Assembly: GCA_014867205.1 (NCBI GenBank) | Contig: WGUO01000002.1 | Span: 62,001 to 126,000, forward strand | DNA length: 64,000 nucleotides | DNA from: Muribaculaceae bacterium | GTDB lineage: Bacteria > Bacteroidota > Bacteroidia > Bacteroidales > Muribaculaceae | Direction of reading: 5' to 3' | Shown: piece after piece, positions 53,809-63,275 of the stretch | Layout: every line of letters begins with the position of its first letter | How positions within the stretch are numbered: position 1 is the first letter of the stretch | Made by a program: the position numbers and the translations under genes | Notes under the pieces: generated by a model | Databases searched by the model: none | Seen by the model: only the letters and a program-made list of their open reading frames with translations | What the model was told of the DNA's origin: nothing

Positions 53809-55077
53809 ATGATGACCCTCCAGCAACAGAATATCAGCGACAATAATTTCGAGTCGTGCATCAAGTGTACCATCTGCACGGTCTATTGTCCGGTCACCGC
53901 TGTAAACCCGGACTATCCCGGCCCCAAGCAGGCCGGACCCGACGGCGAGCGTTATCGGCTGAAACGTCCATATTTCTACGACGAGGCCCTGAAATACTGT
54001 CTCAACTGCAAGCGCTGCGAGGTCGCCTGCCCCAATGACGTCAAGATAGGCGACATCATCCAGGCGGCCCGCATCAAGTACGCCGACCACGGGCCATCGC
54101 TGCGCGACACAATGCTGGCCAACACCGACTTCATGGGCCAGTTCGCCACGCGCCTCGCTCCGGTCGTGAATTTCTCGCTCGGCCTCAGGCCTGTCAAGTA
54201 TCTGATGGACAAGGTGCTCAAGATCGACGACCGCCGCACATTCCCCAAGTATGCCTCCACACGCATCGAGAGCTGGTACCGCCGGCATGCCGCCGGCTGC
54301 CAGGAGGCTTATCCTAAGCATGTTTCTTATTTTCACGGCTGCTATGTCAATTACAATTATCCCCAGCTTGGCAAGGACCTCATCAAGGTTATGAACGCGC
54401 TCGGCTACGGCGTGCGCCTGCTCGACCGCGAGCGCTGCTGCGGCGTGGCCAAGATCTCTAACCGCTGCATAGACGAGGCCACCCGCGACGGCAGGAACAA
54501 CCTGCGGGCCATCCGTGAGGCTGTTGACCGTGGCGACGAGGTGCTCTCCACCTCCTCGACCTGCTGCTTCACCATGCGCGACGAGTATCCGCACCTGCTT
54601 CATCTCGACAACTCCGATGTCCGCGACCACATCATGCTCGCCACCCTCTTCATCTTCAACCTGCTCGACCGGGGCGAGGCAAGGATCGCATTCCGTCCTG
54701 ATTATAAGAAGCGCGTGGCATACCATGTCCCCTGCCACATGGAGAAACTCGGCTGGACCATCTTCTCGACCTCGCTGCTGCGCATGATTCCGGGGGTGGA
54801 GTTCATCCCGCTTATCTCGCACTGCTGCGGCATCGCCGGCACATACGGCTTCAAGGCGGAGAACTACGACTATTCGCAGGAGATCGGCAGACCCCTCTTC
54901 GATCAGATTCTCGCCTCGGGCTGTGACTTCGTGGCCTGCGACTGCGAGACCTGCAAATGGCAGATAGAGATGTCGACGCACGTACCGGTCCTGAACCCGA
55001 TCTCCGTCCTGGCCGAGGCCATCGATGTCGAGGAGACGCGCCGCCTCAATCAGGTCACCGCCCCGACCTGCTGTTGA
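53809..55077 (+). CDS. glpC: Anaerobic glycerol-3-phosphate dehydrogenase subunit C
   Basis: 422 residues from the ATG at 53809 (MMTLQQQNISDNNF); the frame also opens with a TTG at 53800 that would overlap glpB. Two [4Fe-4S] motifs, CIKCTICTVYCPV and CLNCKRCEVACPN, are in the first 80 residues. Two CCG domains follow, each with the CC pair: RERCCGVAKIS and ISHCCGIAGTYG. It anchors the GlpAB dimer and passes electrons to menaquinone. The end CDCETCKWQIEM is conserved. After it come G+C-rich tandem repeats. Confidence 0.95.
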   Translation: MMTLQQQNISDNNFESCIKCTICTVYCPVTAVNPDYPGPKQAGPDGERYRLKRPYFYDEALKYCLNCKRCEVACPNDVKIGDIIQAARIKYADHGPSLRDTMLANTDFMGQFATRLAPVVNFSLGLRPVKYLMDKVLKIDDRRTFPKYASTRIESWYRRHAAGCQEAYPKHVSYFHGCYVNYNYPQLGKDLIKVMNALGYGVRLLDRERCCGVAKISNRCIDEATRDGRNNLRAIREAVDRGDEVLSTSSTCCFTMRDEYPHLLHLDNSDVRDHIMLATLFIFNLLDRGEARIAFRPDYKKRVAYHVPCHMEKLGWTIFSTSLLRMIPGVEFIPLISHCCGIAGTYGFKAENYDYSQEIGRPLFDQILASGCDFVACDCETCKWQIEMSTHVPVLNPISVLAEAIDVEETRRLNQVTAPTCC

Positions 55078-55103
55078 ATGCCGGCCCTCGGCCGCCGGAT
55101 GTT

Positions 55104-55149
55104 GAGTGCCGGCGCGCCCCTCGGTGTCGAGTGCCGGCGCGCCCCTCGG
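55104..55149. repeat. G+C-rich 25-bp tandem repeat before glpK
   Basis: Two identical 21-nt copies (GAGTGCCGGCGCGCC + CCTCGG) at 55104-55124 and 55129-55149 give a 25-bp period, and a third, decayed unit (GAATGCCGG..CTCGG) begins at about 55076. Each copy has the palindrome GGCGCGCC, so they can pair with each other. The stretch then changes sharply to A+T-rich sequence up to the glpK ATG. Confidence 0.8.
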
Positions 55150-55209
55150 CCGCCGGGTCCCCGTTAATAATTAATCTTTAATATTTTATCGTTAATCCTT
55201 ATCACTCCC

Positions 55210-56694
55210 ATGAGCAAGTACATTCTTTCACTTGACCAGGGCACGACAAGCAGCCGTGCCATAGTCTTCGACCACGAGGGCAACATCTGCTCCGTGGCAC
55301 AGCATGAGTTTCCGCAGATCTTTCCAAAGCCGGGATGGGTAGAGCACGACCCACACCAGATCTGGGGCTCCCAGGCCTCCGTGATTGCGGAGGCCATCTC
55401 GCAGATCGGCATCAACGGCCTCGACATCGCTGCCATCGGAATCACCAACCAGCGCGAGACGACCGTCGTCTGGGACGCCGATACAGGAGAGCCGGTCTAT
55501 AACGCCATTGTCTGGCAGGACCGCCGCACATCTGAGTATTGCGACGAACTCCGTTAGGAGGGTTATGCCGACATGATCCGCGAGAAGACAGGGCTCATCA
55601 TCGACGCCTATTTCAGCGCCACGAAGATCAAGTGGATTCTCGACCACGTCGAGGGGGCACGGGCCAAGGCCGAGGCCGGCAAACTCCGTTTCGGCACCGT
55701 CGACTCCTGGCTGATCTCCTGCCTGACCCGCCACACGGTGCATGTCACCGACGTAACCAACGCGGCGCGCACCATGCTCTTCAACATCCACACCCTCGAG
55801 TGGGACAAGGATCTTCTCGACCTGTTCGGCATCCCGGCCTCTATGCTGCCGGAGGTCAAGCCGAGCAGCGGTGTCATGGCCCACACCACGACCACCCTCT
55901 TCGCCCACCAGCTCCCCATCGCTGGCGTGGCCGGCGACCAGCAGGCCGCCCTCTTCGGCCAGATGTGCATAAAGCCGGGCGCTGTCAAGAATACCTACGG
56001 AACAGGCTGCTTCCTGCTCATGAACTCGGGCGACAAGCCCATCATGTCGAAGAACCGTCTGCTCACCACCATCGCCTGGAAAATCGGAGACAAGGTCACA
56101 TACGCTCTCGAAGGCTCCATCTTTGTCGGCGGCTCGGTCGTGCAGTGGCTGCGCGACGGCCTCGGATGCATCACCTCGTCATCGGAGGTAGAGGCACTTG
56201 CCGAGTCTGTCCCCGGCACTGACGGAGTCTATTTCGTGCCGGCACTCACAGGTCTCGGCGCACCATACTGGGACCAGTACGCGCGCGGCGTCATCTGCGG
56301 AATCTCGCGGGGCACGACATCGGCCCACATCGCCCGTGCAGCCCTCGAGGGTATCGCCTTCCAGGTGCATGACATCGTAAAGTCGATGGAACTCGACTCG
56401 GGTCTCGGCATCACGGAGCTCAAGGTCGATGGCGGCGCGTCGCGCAACAACCTGCTCATGCAGTTCCAGAGTGACATACTCGGCACTTGCGTGCTCCGCC
56501 CTCGCGTCACGGAGACGACCGCGCTCGGCGCGGCATATCTCGCCGGTCTTGCTGTCGGATATTGGGACAATATCGAGCAGATCAACGCCCAGTGGCAGGT
56601 CGAGCGAGAGTTCAGGCCCGAGGCTGACCCCGGTTTCGTCGCCGACAAACTCGACGGATGGGATGACGCCGTGAAGCGATGCCTCACCAAGTGA
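55210..56694 (+). pseudogene. glpK: Glycerol kinase broken by an in-frame TAG
   Basis: The gene would encode 494 residues, the normal GlpK length, and is in one frame throughout, but codon 116 (55555-55557) is TAG. The first part (115 residues) has the FGGY-family LDQGTTSSRAIVFD and ITNQRETTVVWD. The second, open from ATG at 55573, has YFSATKIKWILDH, GVAGDQQAALFGQ, KNTYGTGCFLLMN and DGGASRNNLLMQFQ. Context reads CDELR-stop-EGYADMIREKTGL, where relatives have one residue at the stop. No other damage is seen. AGGAGGG (55556-55562) sits 10 nt before the ATG at 55573, so a 373-residue C-terminal piece might be made. Such a piece would lack part of the ATP-binding fold. The break could also be a sequencing error. 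Confidence 0.9.
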
Positions 56695-56732
56695 TAGTTA
56701 ACCAGCTTTTACACTCTTAATCTTTCAATACT

Positions 56733-57488
56733 ATGGAAGCTGTTGAGATTCCTGTTTTCTTGCAATGTTTCTTCGAGTTCTTAGGAACATATGTGATGAT
56801 ACTGCTCGGTTGCGGCGTTGTGGCATGCGTCTCGCTCAAGGGCTCGAAGGGCTTTGGCGGCGGCTGGGTGGTCGTGACCCTCGCCTGGGGTCTCGCCGTG
56901 ATGTGCGGCGTGTTTATCGCCGGCCCGTACACGGGTGCCCACCTCAACCCGGCGGTAACCCTCGGCCTCGCCATGGCCGACAAGTTCGACTGGGGAATGG
57001 TCATACCGTATATGATATCCCAGCTCATCGGGGCGTTCCTCGGCGCGCTGACTGTCTATTATTTCTATAAGGACCACTTCGACGCCACCGACGACAAGGT
57101 GACCAAACTCGGCGTGTTCGCCACCGTGCCGGCCATCCGCAACCTGAAGCGTAATTTCCTCTCCGAGGTCATCGGCACTTTCGTGCTCATCCTCGTCATC
57201 CTGTTCCTGGCCGAGAGGGGCAACACGGCTGAGGTGGGTCTCGGCTCGATCGGCGCACTTCCCGTTGCGCTCCTCGTCGTGGTCATCGGCATGGCTCTTG
57301 GCGGCACAACAGGCTATGCCATCAACCCGGCCCGTGACCTCGGCCCGCGCCTGGCACATCACTTCCTCCCCATCAAGGGCAAAGGTGACAGCCAGTGGAA
57401 ATATGCCTGGGTACCCATCGCCGGGCCCATCGTCGGCGCCGGCTTCGCCGTCCTCGTCTTCTACTTCTACCGCATGTGCGTTGGGTAA
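56733..57488 (+). CDS. glpF: Glycerol facilitator (aquaglyceroporin)
   Basis: 251 residues, six membrane helices and two half-helices carrying the NPA motifs HLNPAVTLG (about 72-80) and INPARDLGPR (about 195-204). The Asp after the second NPAR is the mark of glycerol-conducting members over strict water channels. It lets glycerol cross the inner membrane by diffusion. It lies 38 bp after glpK and ends the operon; a very strong terminator follows. Confidence 0.95.
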   Translation: MEAVEIPVFLQCFFEFLGTYVMILLGCGVVACVSLKGSKGFGGGWVVVTLAWGLAVMCGVFIAGPYTGAHLNPAVTLGLAMADKFDWGMVIPYMISQLIGAFLGALTVYYFYKDHFDATDDKVTKLGVFATVPAIRNLKRNFLSEVIGTFVLILVILFLAERGNTAEVGLGSIGALPVALLVVVIGMALGGTTGYAINPARDLGPRLAHHFLPIKGKGDSQWKYAWVPIAGPIVGAGFAVLVFYFYRMCVG

Positions 57489-57499
57489 TCTCCAACCAG

Positions 57500-57557
57500 T
57501 AATTAGCAATAAAAAGGACAGGCCTCGTTTGAGGCCTGTCCTTTTTATTGCTAATTA
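57500..57557. terminator. Perfect 27-bp inverted repeat, bidirectional terminator
   Basis: Arms 57500-57526 and 57531-57557 are exact reverse complements with a GTTT loop. The core AGGACAGGCCTC/GAGGCCTGTCCT is flanked by A-tract and T-tract, so it reads as an intrinsic terminator from either side, between the converging glpF and dnaJ. Confidence 0.95.
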
Positions 57558-57572
57558 CTATTTAAAAACTGC

Positions 57573-58781
57573 TCATTCCCCTCTGTTCTCCTTATTGAAG
57601 ATATGGCGCAGGCGCGAGAAAATGCGCTGTGAGGTAGTCTTGGTCGGCACGATGTTGGGCGCGTCCTTAAGGCTCTCGATGGCGGCCTTCTCTGTGTCGG
57701 AGAGTGACTCCGGCACATAGACCATCACGTTGACGAGCAGATCGCCCTTCGCGCTACTGTTCATCTGCGGCAGACCCTTGCCGCGCAGGCGAAGCACCTT
57801 GCCGGGCTGTGTGCCGGGAGTGATCTTGAGGCGTGCGCGTCCCTCGATGGTCGGCACCTCGGCCGTGCCGCCGAGGGCTGCTGTCGGGAAGTCAAGCATC
57901 AGGTTGTAGATAAGGTCGTTGCCGTCGCGGATCAGGTCGGGGTCCTTCTCCTCCTGGATCTTGATGAGCAGGTCGCCGTTCACGCCGCCGTTGCGCGGGG
58001 CGTTGCCCTGGCCGCGAAGCGTCAGAACCATGTCGTTCTCGACACCGGCCGGTATGTGGAAGCTTACTATCTCCTCCTTCTTCTCTACGCCCTGCCCGTT
58101 GCAGTATGAGCATTTCTCGGTGATGACCTTACCCTCGCCGTTGCACTCGGGGCAGACCGACTGGCTCTGCATGGCTCCCATGAAGGTCTGCTGCACCGTG
58201 GTTATATAGCCTGTGCCGTGGCAACGCTGGCAGGTGTGGAACGCCGTGCCGTCTTTAGCCCCCGTGCCCTTGCAGTGGGGACATGCCACTAATTTGGGTA
58301 TCTTGAGTTTCTTGTCGACACCGTTCATTATGTCCTTGAGCGTGACCTTGACGGTGATGCGCAGGTCCGTGCCCTTGTTGACGTGCTTGCGGGCGCGTCC
58401 GCCGGCCGCGCCGCCGAACCCGCCGAACGAGTCCTCGCCGCTGAACCGGCCGCCGAAGATGTCGCCGAAGTGGGCGAAGATGTCCTCCATCGACATGCCC
58501 CCTCCGCTGAAGCCTCCATAACCGCCGAAGCCGCCTCCGCCGCCGAAGCCCTGCGGACCCATCGAATGGCCGAACTGGTCATACTTGGCGCGCTTGTCGG
58601 CGTCGCTCAACACGTCATATGCCTCCGCTGCCTCCTTGAATTTCTCCTCGGCCTCCTTGTCGCCCGGATTCTTGTCCGGGTGATACTGGATGGCCTTCTT
58701 GCGGTAGGCCTTCTTTATTTCATCTGCCGTGGCGTTCTTAGACACGCCCAGCACTTCATAGTAATCTCTTTTCTCAGCCAT
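57573..58781 (-). CDS. dnaJ: Chaperone DnaJ
   Basis: 402 residues, a type I J-protein and co-chaperone of DnaK. J-domain with HPD at 34-36, Gly/Phe-rich region (about 75-125: GFGGGGGFGGYGGFSGG), zinc region with four CxxCxGxG units (CPHCKGTG, CQRCHGTG, CPECNGEG, CSYCNGQG, about 168-235) and C-terminal substrate-binding domains. All eight Cys are present. It lies 15 bp after grpE, forming a grpE-dnaJ operon. Confidence 0.98.
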   Translation of the reverse strand: MAEKRDYYEVLGVSKNATADEIKKAYRKKAIQYHPDKNPGDKEAEEKFKEAAEAYDVLSDADKRAKYDQFGHSMGPQGFGGGGGFGGYGGFSGGGMSMEDIFAHFGDIFGGRFSGEDSFGGFGGAAGGRARKHVNKGTDLRITVKVTLKDIMNGVDKKLKIPKLVACPHCKGTGAKDGTAFHTCQRCHGTGYITTVQQTFMGAMQSQSVCPECNGEGKVITEKCSYCNGQGVEKKEEIVSFHIPAGVENDMVLTLRGQGNAPRNGGVNGDLLIKIQEEKDPDLIRDGNDLIYNLMLDFPTAALGGTAEVPTIEGRARLKITPGTQPGKVLRLRGKGLPQMNSSAKGDLLVNVMVYVPESLSDTEKAAIESLKDAPNIVPTKTTSQRIFSRLRHIFNKENRGE

Positions 58782-58796
58782 TGATCTATAGTTTTA

Positions 58797-59405
58797 TTAC
58801 TGTCCGACAACCACCTTGGCGTGGCGTAACACCTTGTCGTTGATGGTGTAGCCCTTCTCGACCGTGTCGAGTATCTTGCCCTTGAGCGATTCGTCAGCCA
58901 CGGGCACCGCCGAGATGGCCTCGTGGCGGTCTGCGTCGAACTCCCGGTCCTCAGGATCCATCTCCTTCACGCCGTTCTGTTCCATGTATTTCTTCAGTTT
59001 CTTGTATATCAGTTCCATCCCCTCGCGTATCGAGGCGGCGTCATCGACGCCCTCCGACGCCTTGAGTGCCCGCTCCATGTCGTCGACTATCGGCAGCAGG
59101 CCCTTGAACGCCGACTCGGCGGCGTTCTTGATCAACTCCGACTTCTCGCGCAGCGTGCGCTTGCGGAAATTGTCGAACTCCGCCATCAGGAACATGTATT
59201 CTTTCTTCTCCTTCTCGAGCGACGCCTTCAGTTCCTCGTTCTCTTTCTCGAGTCTCTCCTCTGCGCTCTGCTCTGCCGCCGGCTCTTCGCCCGCAGTCTC
59301 CTCGACAGCCTCGGGGGCGGCCTTTGCGTTCATCTCCTCGCCCGTCTGAGCCTCCGGAGCCTCTTCTCTTTTATTCTTTTTATAGTTTTTCTCTTCCTTT
59401 ACCAT
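58797..59405 (-). CDS. grpE: Nucleotide exchange factor GrpE
   Basis: 202 residues. A disordered acidic N-terminus (EAPEAQTGEEMNAKAAPEAVEE) leads to the long coiled coil (ERLEKENEELKASLEKEKKEY) and the family core LMAEFDNFRKRTLREK (about 78-93). The C-terminal beta domain ends GYTINDKVLRHAKVVVGQ, the GrpE signature. It releases ADP from DnaK. It starts the grpE-dnaJ operon; the 170-bp gap upstream has TATTATTTG, one base off a -7 box, and hairpins near the ispE end, but no clean promoter. Confidence 0.97.
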   Translation of the reverse strand: MVKEEKNYKKNKREEAPEAQTGEEMNAKAAPEAVEETAGEEPAAEQSAEERLEKENEELKASLEKEKKEYMFLMAEFDNFRKRTLREKSELIKNAAESAFKGLLPIVDDMERALKASEGVDDAASIREGMELIYKKLKKYMEQNGVKEMDPEDREFDADRHEAISAVPVADESLKGKILDTVEKGYTINDKVLRHAKVVVGQ

Positions 59406-59575
59406 CGCAGTGATTCAGTTTTATGAATGCTTGCACCCGCATTTTCTACATTGCGGTTACAGACATCGGTTACAAATAATACGCCAAAAAATGTTAAATA
59501 GCCGCCGGCGCCCGCTTTTTATACGGGGCCACGGCATGACTCGGACTGAAGACATGTCGCCGTGACATGCCTTTC

Positions 59576-60478
59576 TCACAACTTTAACAAATAAGAAGCA
59601 CTGATAGTTGGATGCGATGATATTTCACCTCGCGCCCCCTTGGCGCTCTCCTCGTCGGCGAATATTCCGTATATGCAGGAGCCGCTTCCTGTCAGCGAGG
59701 CATACTCCGCTCCCGCGCCGTATAGGCGCTCCTTGATCTCCAGAAATTCGGGGTGTGCGGGAAATATGGAGTCCTCGAAATCGTTGTGTACCACTCCCCT
59801 CCAGTCTTCAATCGGGAGTGCGGGAAGGCTTCTCAGGTCAAATGCCGCCGGTTTCGGCCTTATTCCGGCGAACGCCTCGCGCGTGGATATGGATATGGCG
59901 GGCTTGACCACGGTGAGCCATTTGCCGCCGAGTTCAAGCGGCACCGGCTCGAGTCTCTCGCCGACTCCCTCGGCGTATGCGGGCCGCTTGGTCAGGAAGA
60001 AGGGGCAGTCGGCCCCGAGCCGCAGTGCCATGGCGGCCATCTCCGCGTCATCGGGGGCATCCCATGTCTTGCCGGTCAGCGCGGCATATTCCGCTGCCGC
60101 GTCGCGCAGCAGCCGGAGAGTGGAACTCGCGTCGGCGCTCCCCCCGCCCATGCCGGCCCCGTCGGGCAGGTGCTTGTCAAGGCGTATCGCCGCGCCGAAT
60201 CCGTCGGGCATCCCCCGGTCAAGCATCAGCCGCGCCGCACGCCACACTAAGTTTTTCTCCGGCGGGCAGTCTACGGCACGTCCTGTAGCCTCGAATGTTA
60301 TCTTGCCCGGAGCGCCGGGCGTCACCTCGATGATGTCGCAGAAGGTCTCGGGGTTGACAGGGGTCCCTGCATAGATGCCGACGGGATAAAAGAGGGTCTG
60401 CAGGTCGTGGTAGCCGTCCTCGCGCCTACGCACAACCTGCAGTCCTATGTTTATCTTTGCGTTTACAAATGCGATCAT
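59576..60478 (-). CDS. ispE: 4-diphosphocytidyl-2-C-methyl-D-erythritol kinase
   Basis: 300 residues, a GHMP kinase of the MEP isoprenoid pathway that phosphorylates CDP-ME on the 2-hydroxyl. N-terminus AFVNAKINIGLQVVRRREDGYHDLQT, and ATP loop LPDGAGMGGGSADASS (about 103-118). It starts 1 bp after the peptidase stop, so it is co-transcribed with it and ribBA. The remaining 170 bp to grpE hold a CATGTC/GACATG hairpin near 59551-59566 that may end transcription. Confidence 0.95.
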   Translation of the reverse strand: MIAFVNAKINIGLQVVRRREDGYHDLQTLFYPVGIYAGTPVNPETFCDIIEVTPGAPGKITFEATGRAVDCPPEKNLVWRAARLMLDRGMPDGFGAAIRLDKHLPDGAGMGGGSADASSTLRLLRDAAAEYAALTGKTWDAPDDAEMAAMALRLGADCPFFLTKRPAYAEGVGERLEPVPLELGGKWLTVVKPAISISTREAFAGIRPKPAAFDLRSLPALPIEDWRGVVHNDFEDSIFPAHPEFLEIKERLYGAGAEYASLTGSGSCIYGIFADEESAKGARGEISSHPTISASYLLKL

Positions 60479-60479
60479 G

Positions 60480-63266
60480 TCAGTCCTCTCCCTCGAGTTC
60501 GAAGCCCCATTCCTGGCCCTTGCGAATCATCGGCACACCCTCTTTCATCCACTTGGGCATCGGGTCCCCCTTCAGATAGTGGTCGAAGAACTGCTGGAGC
60601 CTGCGGGTGATGTCCTTTCGGTTCTTGCGGGCGCGGATGTTGTGGGCCTCCCCATTGTACTGCAGCATCCACACTGGTTTCTGCAGGCGTCTGAGGGCCA
60701 TGAACATCTCGATGCCCTGATACCAGGGCACTGCGCCGTCGGCGTCGTTGTGCATAATCAGCAGCGGCGTGTGGACGCGGTCAGCGAAGAACACGGGCGA
60801 GTTGGCTATATACTGGGGTGTCTTCTCCCAGAGGGTTCCGCCGATGCGGCTCTGGCCCTGCTCGTACTGTGCCTGGCGGGAGTCACCCGACTCCCAGCGT
60901 ATGCCGCCGTAGGCGGAGGTCATGTTGGCCACGGGTGCCCCCGATCCGGCGCAGGCGAACATGTCGGTGCGCGTCACGAGGTAGGCGGTCTGGTAGCCGC
61001 CCCAGCTCTGGCCGTCTATGCCGATACGATCCTTGTCGATCCAGGGGTAGCGGCGGCACATCTCCTCGGCGCCGGAGCATACGTAGTTGTAGGCATCCTC
61101 GCCCGGCCGGCCTGAGTTATAGTGGATGTCGGGCACGAACACCACGTAGCCCCTGCTCACGTAGAAAGGGTAGTTGACCCAGCTCCACGATGGCTCCATC
61201 GTATAGTGGTAGTATAGGTCTTCCGAGCCGGTCTCGTAGAAGACGCAGAGCATCGGGTATTTCTTGTTCGGGTCCAGGTCCTCCGGCACGTAGAGCACTC
61301 CTTCCGAGGGGCTGCCGTCGTAGGCGTACCAGCGCTCAAGCTGTGCGGTGCCCCAGCGGTAGTCATTCATCTGCGGGTTGGCGTCGGTGAGCTGGCGCGC
61401 ACGGTTGAAGTCGGTGCCGGTGCATGCCCAGATGTCGGGCGAGGTCGAGAAGTTGGCGCGCTGCCAGGTGTATGTCTCGGCGTCGCGGGCCTTGAGTACT
61501 TGCGTGTATGCATATTTGTCGAGCACGTTGACAGCCGGAGCCTGCGTCTTGCCATATTTAGTCACGGCGAGGCCCTGGTATTTGTCGGCGTAACTGAACA
61601 CGTCGAGCAGCATCTCGTCGCCGGCCGTCAGGTAGCGGCGCTCCTTGTTGGTGTTGCGGTAGCGGTAGCGCAGGTCGCGCTTACGGCCGTCGCCGGCGGT
61701 GATGCAGACGGGTTCCTTCTCGCCGCGCGGGTCGAGGCTCCATATGTCATGGCGGTCGTATACGAGCAGGGCCTCGTCGTTCGCGCCCCACCCGGCTATG
61801 CCGTAGTTGGTCGAGGGCGACGGGTGGCGGTCGTCAGTGTCCCAGAGCGGATAGGGGACTTTCTCGCTTACGCATACGGTCTTGCCGGTGGCTATCTCGT
61901 ACACGTAGTAGTTCCGGTCGTCAAACCATGCCACGTATCTGTCACAGGGCGAGAGCTCGGGCTCGAGTTCCCTCCGGTATTTGCCGATGGCCTTGTATTC
62001 GCCGGTGTTGACGTTGACGATGCCCATGTCGGTCGGCGCGAAGTAGTCCCACTGGTATGAGACTATGCTCTCGGTCGGGTCGAGCACGAGCGCCCGGTCA
62101 CCGTCCCAGCGGTCGGGGGCCTTTACCTCGGCCAGGGGTACGTCGGTCAGCAGGGTCGGCTTCATCGTCTGGAGGTCAATGGCCACGGGATAGTTGTTCT
62201 TCCTTATCTCGTCGAGCATGTGCTCCTCCATCGGCGGGTTGAAGGCCTTGTCCCATACCCAGATGTCGAGCTTGCCGCGCTCGAAGTCCACTATCGTGGT
62301 ATCGTCGGGGGCAATTATCGGTGCCACTCCGGCTATCAGGCGGCGCCCGTTGTGCGAGAACTTGAGTTTCGTGTACTGGTTTGGCACAAGCTCTCCCTCT
62401 TTCTCGCTCTTGAACGACAGGGGTATCTCGAGGGGGGTGCGGAGCACGTTGTCGAGGTTGCTCAGATATACCGAGGCACGCTTTGTGCCGGTCTTCACCG
62501 AGTCGTCGGATGCGGTGTATGCCAGTCGGCTGCCGTCCTCGCTGAACACCGGCTCGCCGTAGAATCGGCGGTCGCGGTCGATGATGGTGTAGGATGTGTC
62601 GGGCAGAAGGAACACGCCGACGCCGTCTGTGTGCAGCGTGTCTTTCTCAGGCTTCACGGTGTTGAGTGCCAGGCGGCGTCCGTCGCGCGAGAATGCGTAG
62701 TCCCTGACCCACTTCGACACCTTGCGCGCGCCGGTCGCGGGGTTGTAGAGCACTAATGGCCTCCCGCTTTCCTTGTCCTTGAGTTGTGCGGGGGTGATGA
62801 GGGTCGTGTCGCACGACTTGAAGGCCACCCAGTCGCCGCCGTCGGCGGCTATCTTGAATTCAGTCACGTCGCCTATGCGCGTCACCTTGAGGGTCCTGAG
62901 GTCGACGATCGCAAGTGAGTCCTGCGGCAGTTCCGAGTCTTTTTTCTTGGCTATCTTGGCCTTGCGTGTGTCGGCGTGGTGTGCCTTGATCAGTGCGACG
63001 CCATAACGGCCGTCGGGCGTGATCTTCGCGCTGTGGCCTCGCTCGATGTCGACGCGCTTGCGCGTCCGCGTGTTGTAGAATGTCAGCGTGCCGTCGCCCT
63101 CCTGCGGGTTCACGGCAAAGGCCGTCCATTCGCCGTTGCGGCTTATGGCCATGTTGCGTACCGACTTCCAGTTGTCGAAGTCATCGTGGCCGAGTGCCTT
63201 TTTCTCGGCTGACGCGCTGCCTGCTGCGAGGAGTATCGTCAGCGCGGCTATGATCGTTTTCCTCAT
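60480..63266 (-). CDS. S9-family prolyl oligopeptidase-like serine peptidase
   Basis: 928 residues. Signal peptide MRKTIIAALTILLAAGSASA, so it is secreted to the periplasm. The long N-terminal beta-propeller (about 30-640) is followed by an alpha/beta-hydrolase domain with catalytic Ser754 in GQSWGGYQ, Asp843 in HNDADGAVP and His875 in NGEAHNI, in the standard order and spacing. It most likely cleaves peptides, perhaps after particular residues such as Pro, Glu or Ala; specificity cannot be read. The gene sits between ribBA (9-bp gap) and ispE (1-bp gap), though their functions are unrelated. Confidence 0.93.
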   Translation of the reverse strand: MRKTIIAALTILLAAGSASAEKKALGHDDFDNWKSVRNMAISRNGEWTAFAVNPQEGDGTLTFYNTRTRKRVDIERGHSAKITPDGRYGVALIKAHHADTRKAKIAKKKDSELPQDSLAIVDLRTLKVTRIGDVTEFKIAADGGDWVAFKSCDTTLITPAQLKDKESGRPLVLYNPATGARKVSKWVRDYAFSRDGRRLALNTVKPEKDTLHTDGVGVFLLPDTSYTIIDRDRRFYGEPVFSEDGSRLAYTASDDSVKTGTKRASVYLSNLDNVLRTPLEIPLSFKSEKEGELVPNQYTKLKFSHNGRRLIAGVAPIIAPDDTTIVDFERGKLDIWVWDKAFNPPMEEHMLDEIRKNNYPVAIDLQTMKPTLLTDVPLAEVKAPDRWDGDRALVLDPTESIVSYQWDYFAPTDMGIVNVNTGEYKAIGKYRRELEPELSPCDRYVAWFDDRNYYVYEIATGKTVCVSEKVPYPLWDTDDRHPSPSTNYGIAGWGANDEALLVYDRHDIWSLDPRGEKEPVCITAGDGRKRDLRYRYRNTNKERRYLTAGDEMLLDVFSYADKYQGLAVTKYGKTQAPAVNVLDKYAYTQVLKARDAETYTWQRANFSTSPDIWACTGTDFNRARQLTDANPQMNDYRWGTAQLERWYAYDGSPSEGVLYVPEDLDPNKKYPMLCVFYETGSEDLYYHYTMEPSWSWVNYPFYVSRGYVVFVPDIHYNSGRPGEDAYNYVCSGAEEMCRRYPWIDKDRIGIDGQSWGGYQTAYLVTRTDMFACAGSGAPVANMTSAYGGIRWESGDSRQAQYEQGQSRIGGTLWEKTPQYIANSPVFFADRVHTPLLIMHNDADGAVPWYQGIEMFMALRRLQKPVWMLQYNGEAHNIRARKNRKDITRRLQQFFDHYLKGDPMPKWMKEGVPMIRKGQEWGFELEGED

Positions 63267-63275
63267 GTCAGGGTA

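Noticed and set aside
55555..55557. TAG read as an amino acid (recoding or pyrrolysine)
   Set aside because: Intact genes in the window (YihY/BrkB, glpA) end in TAG and no special downstream element is seen. A point mutation or sequencing error is simpler.
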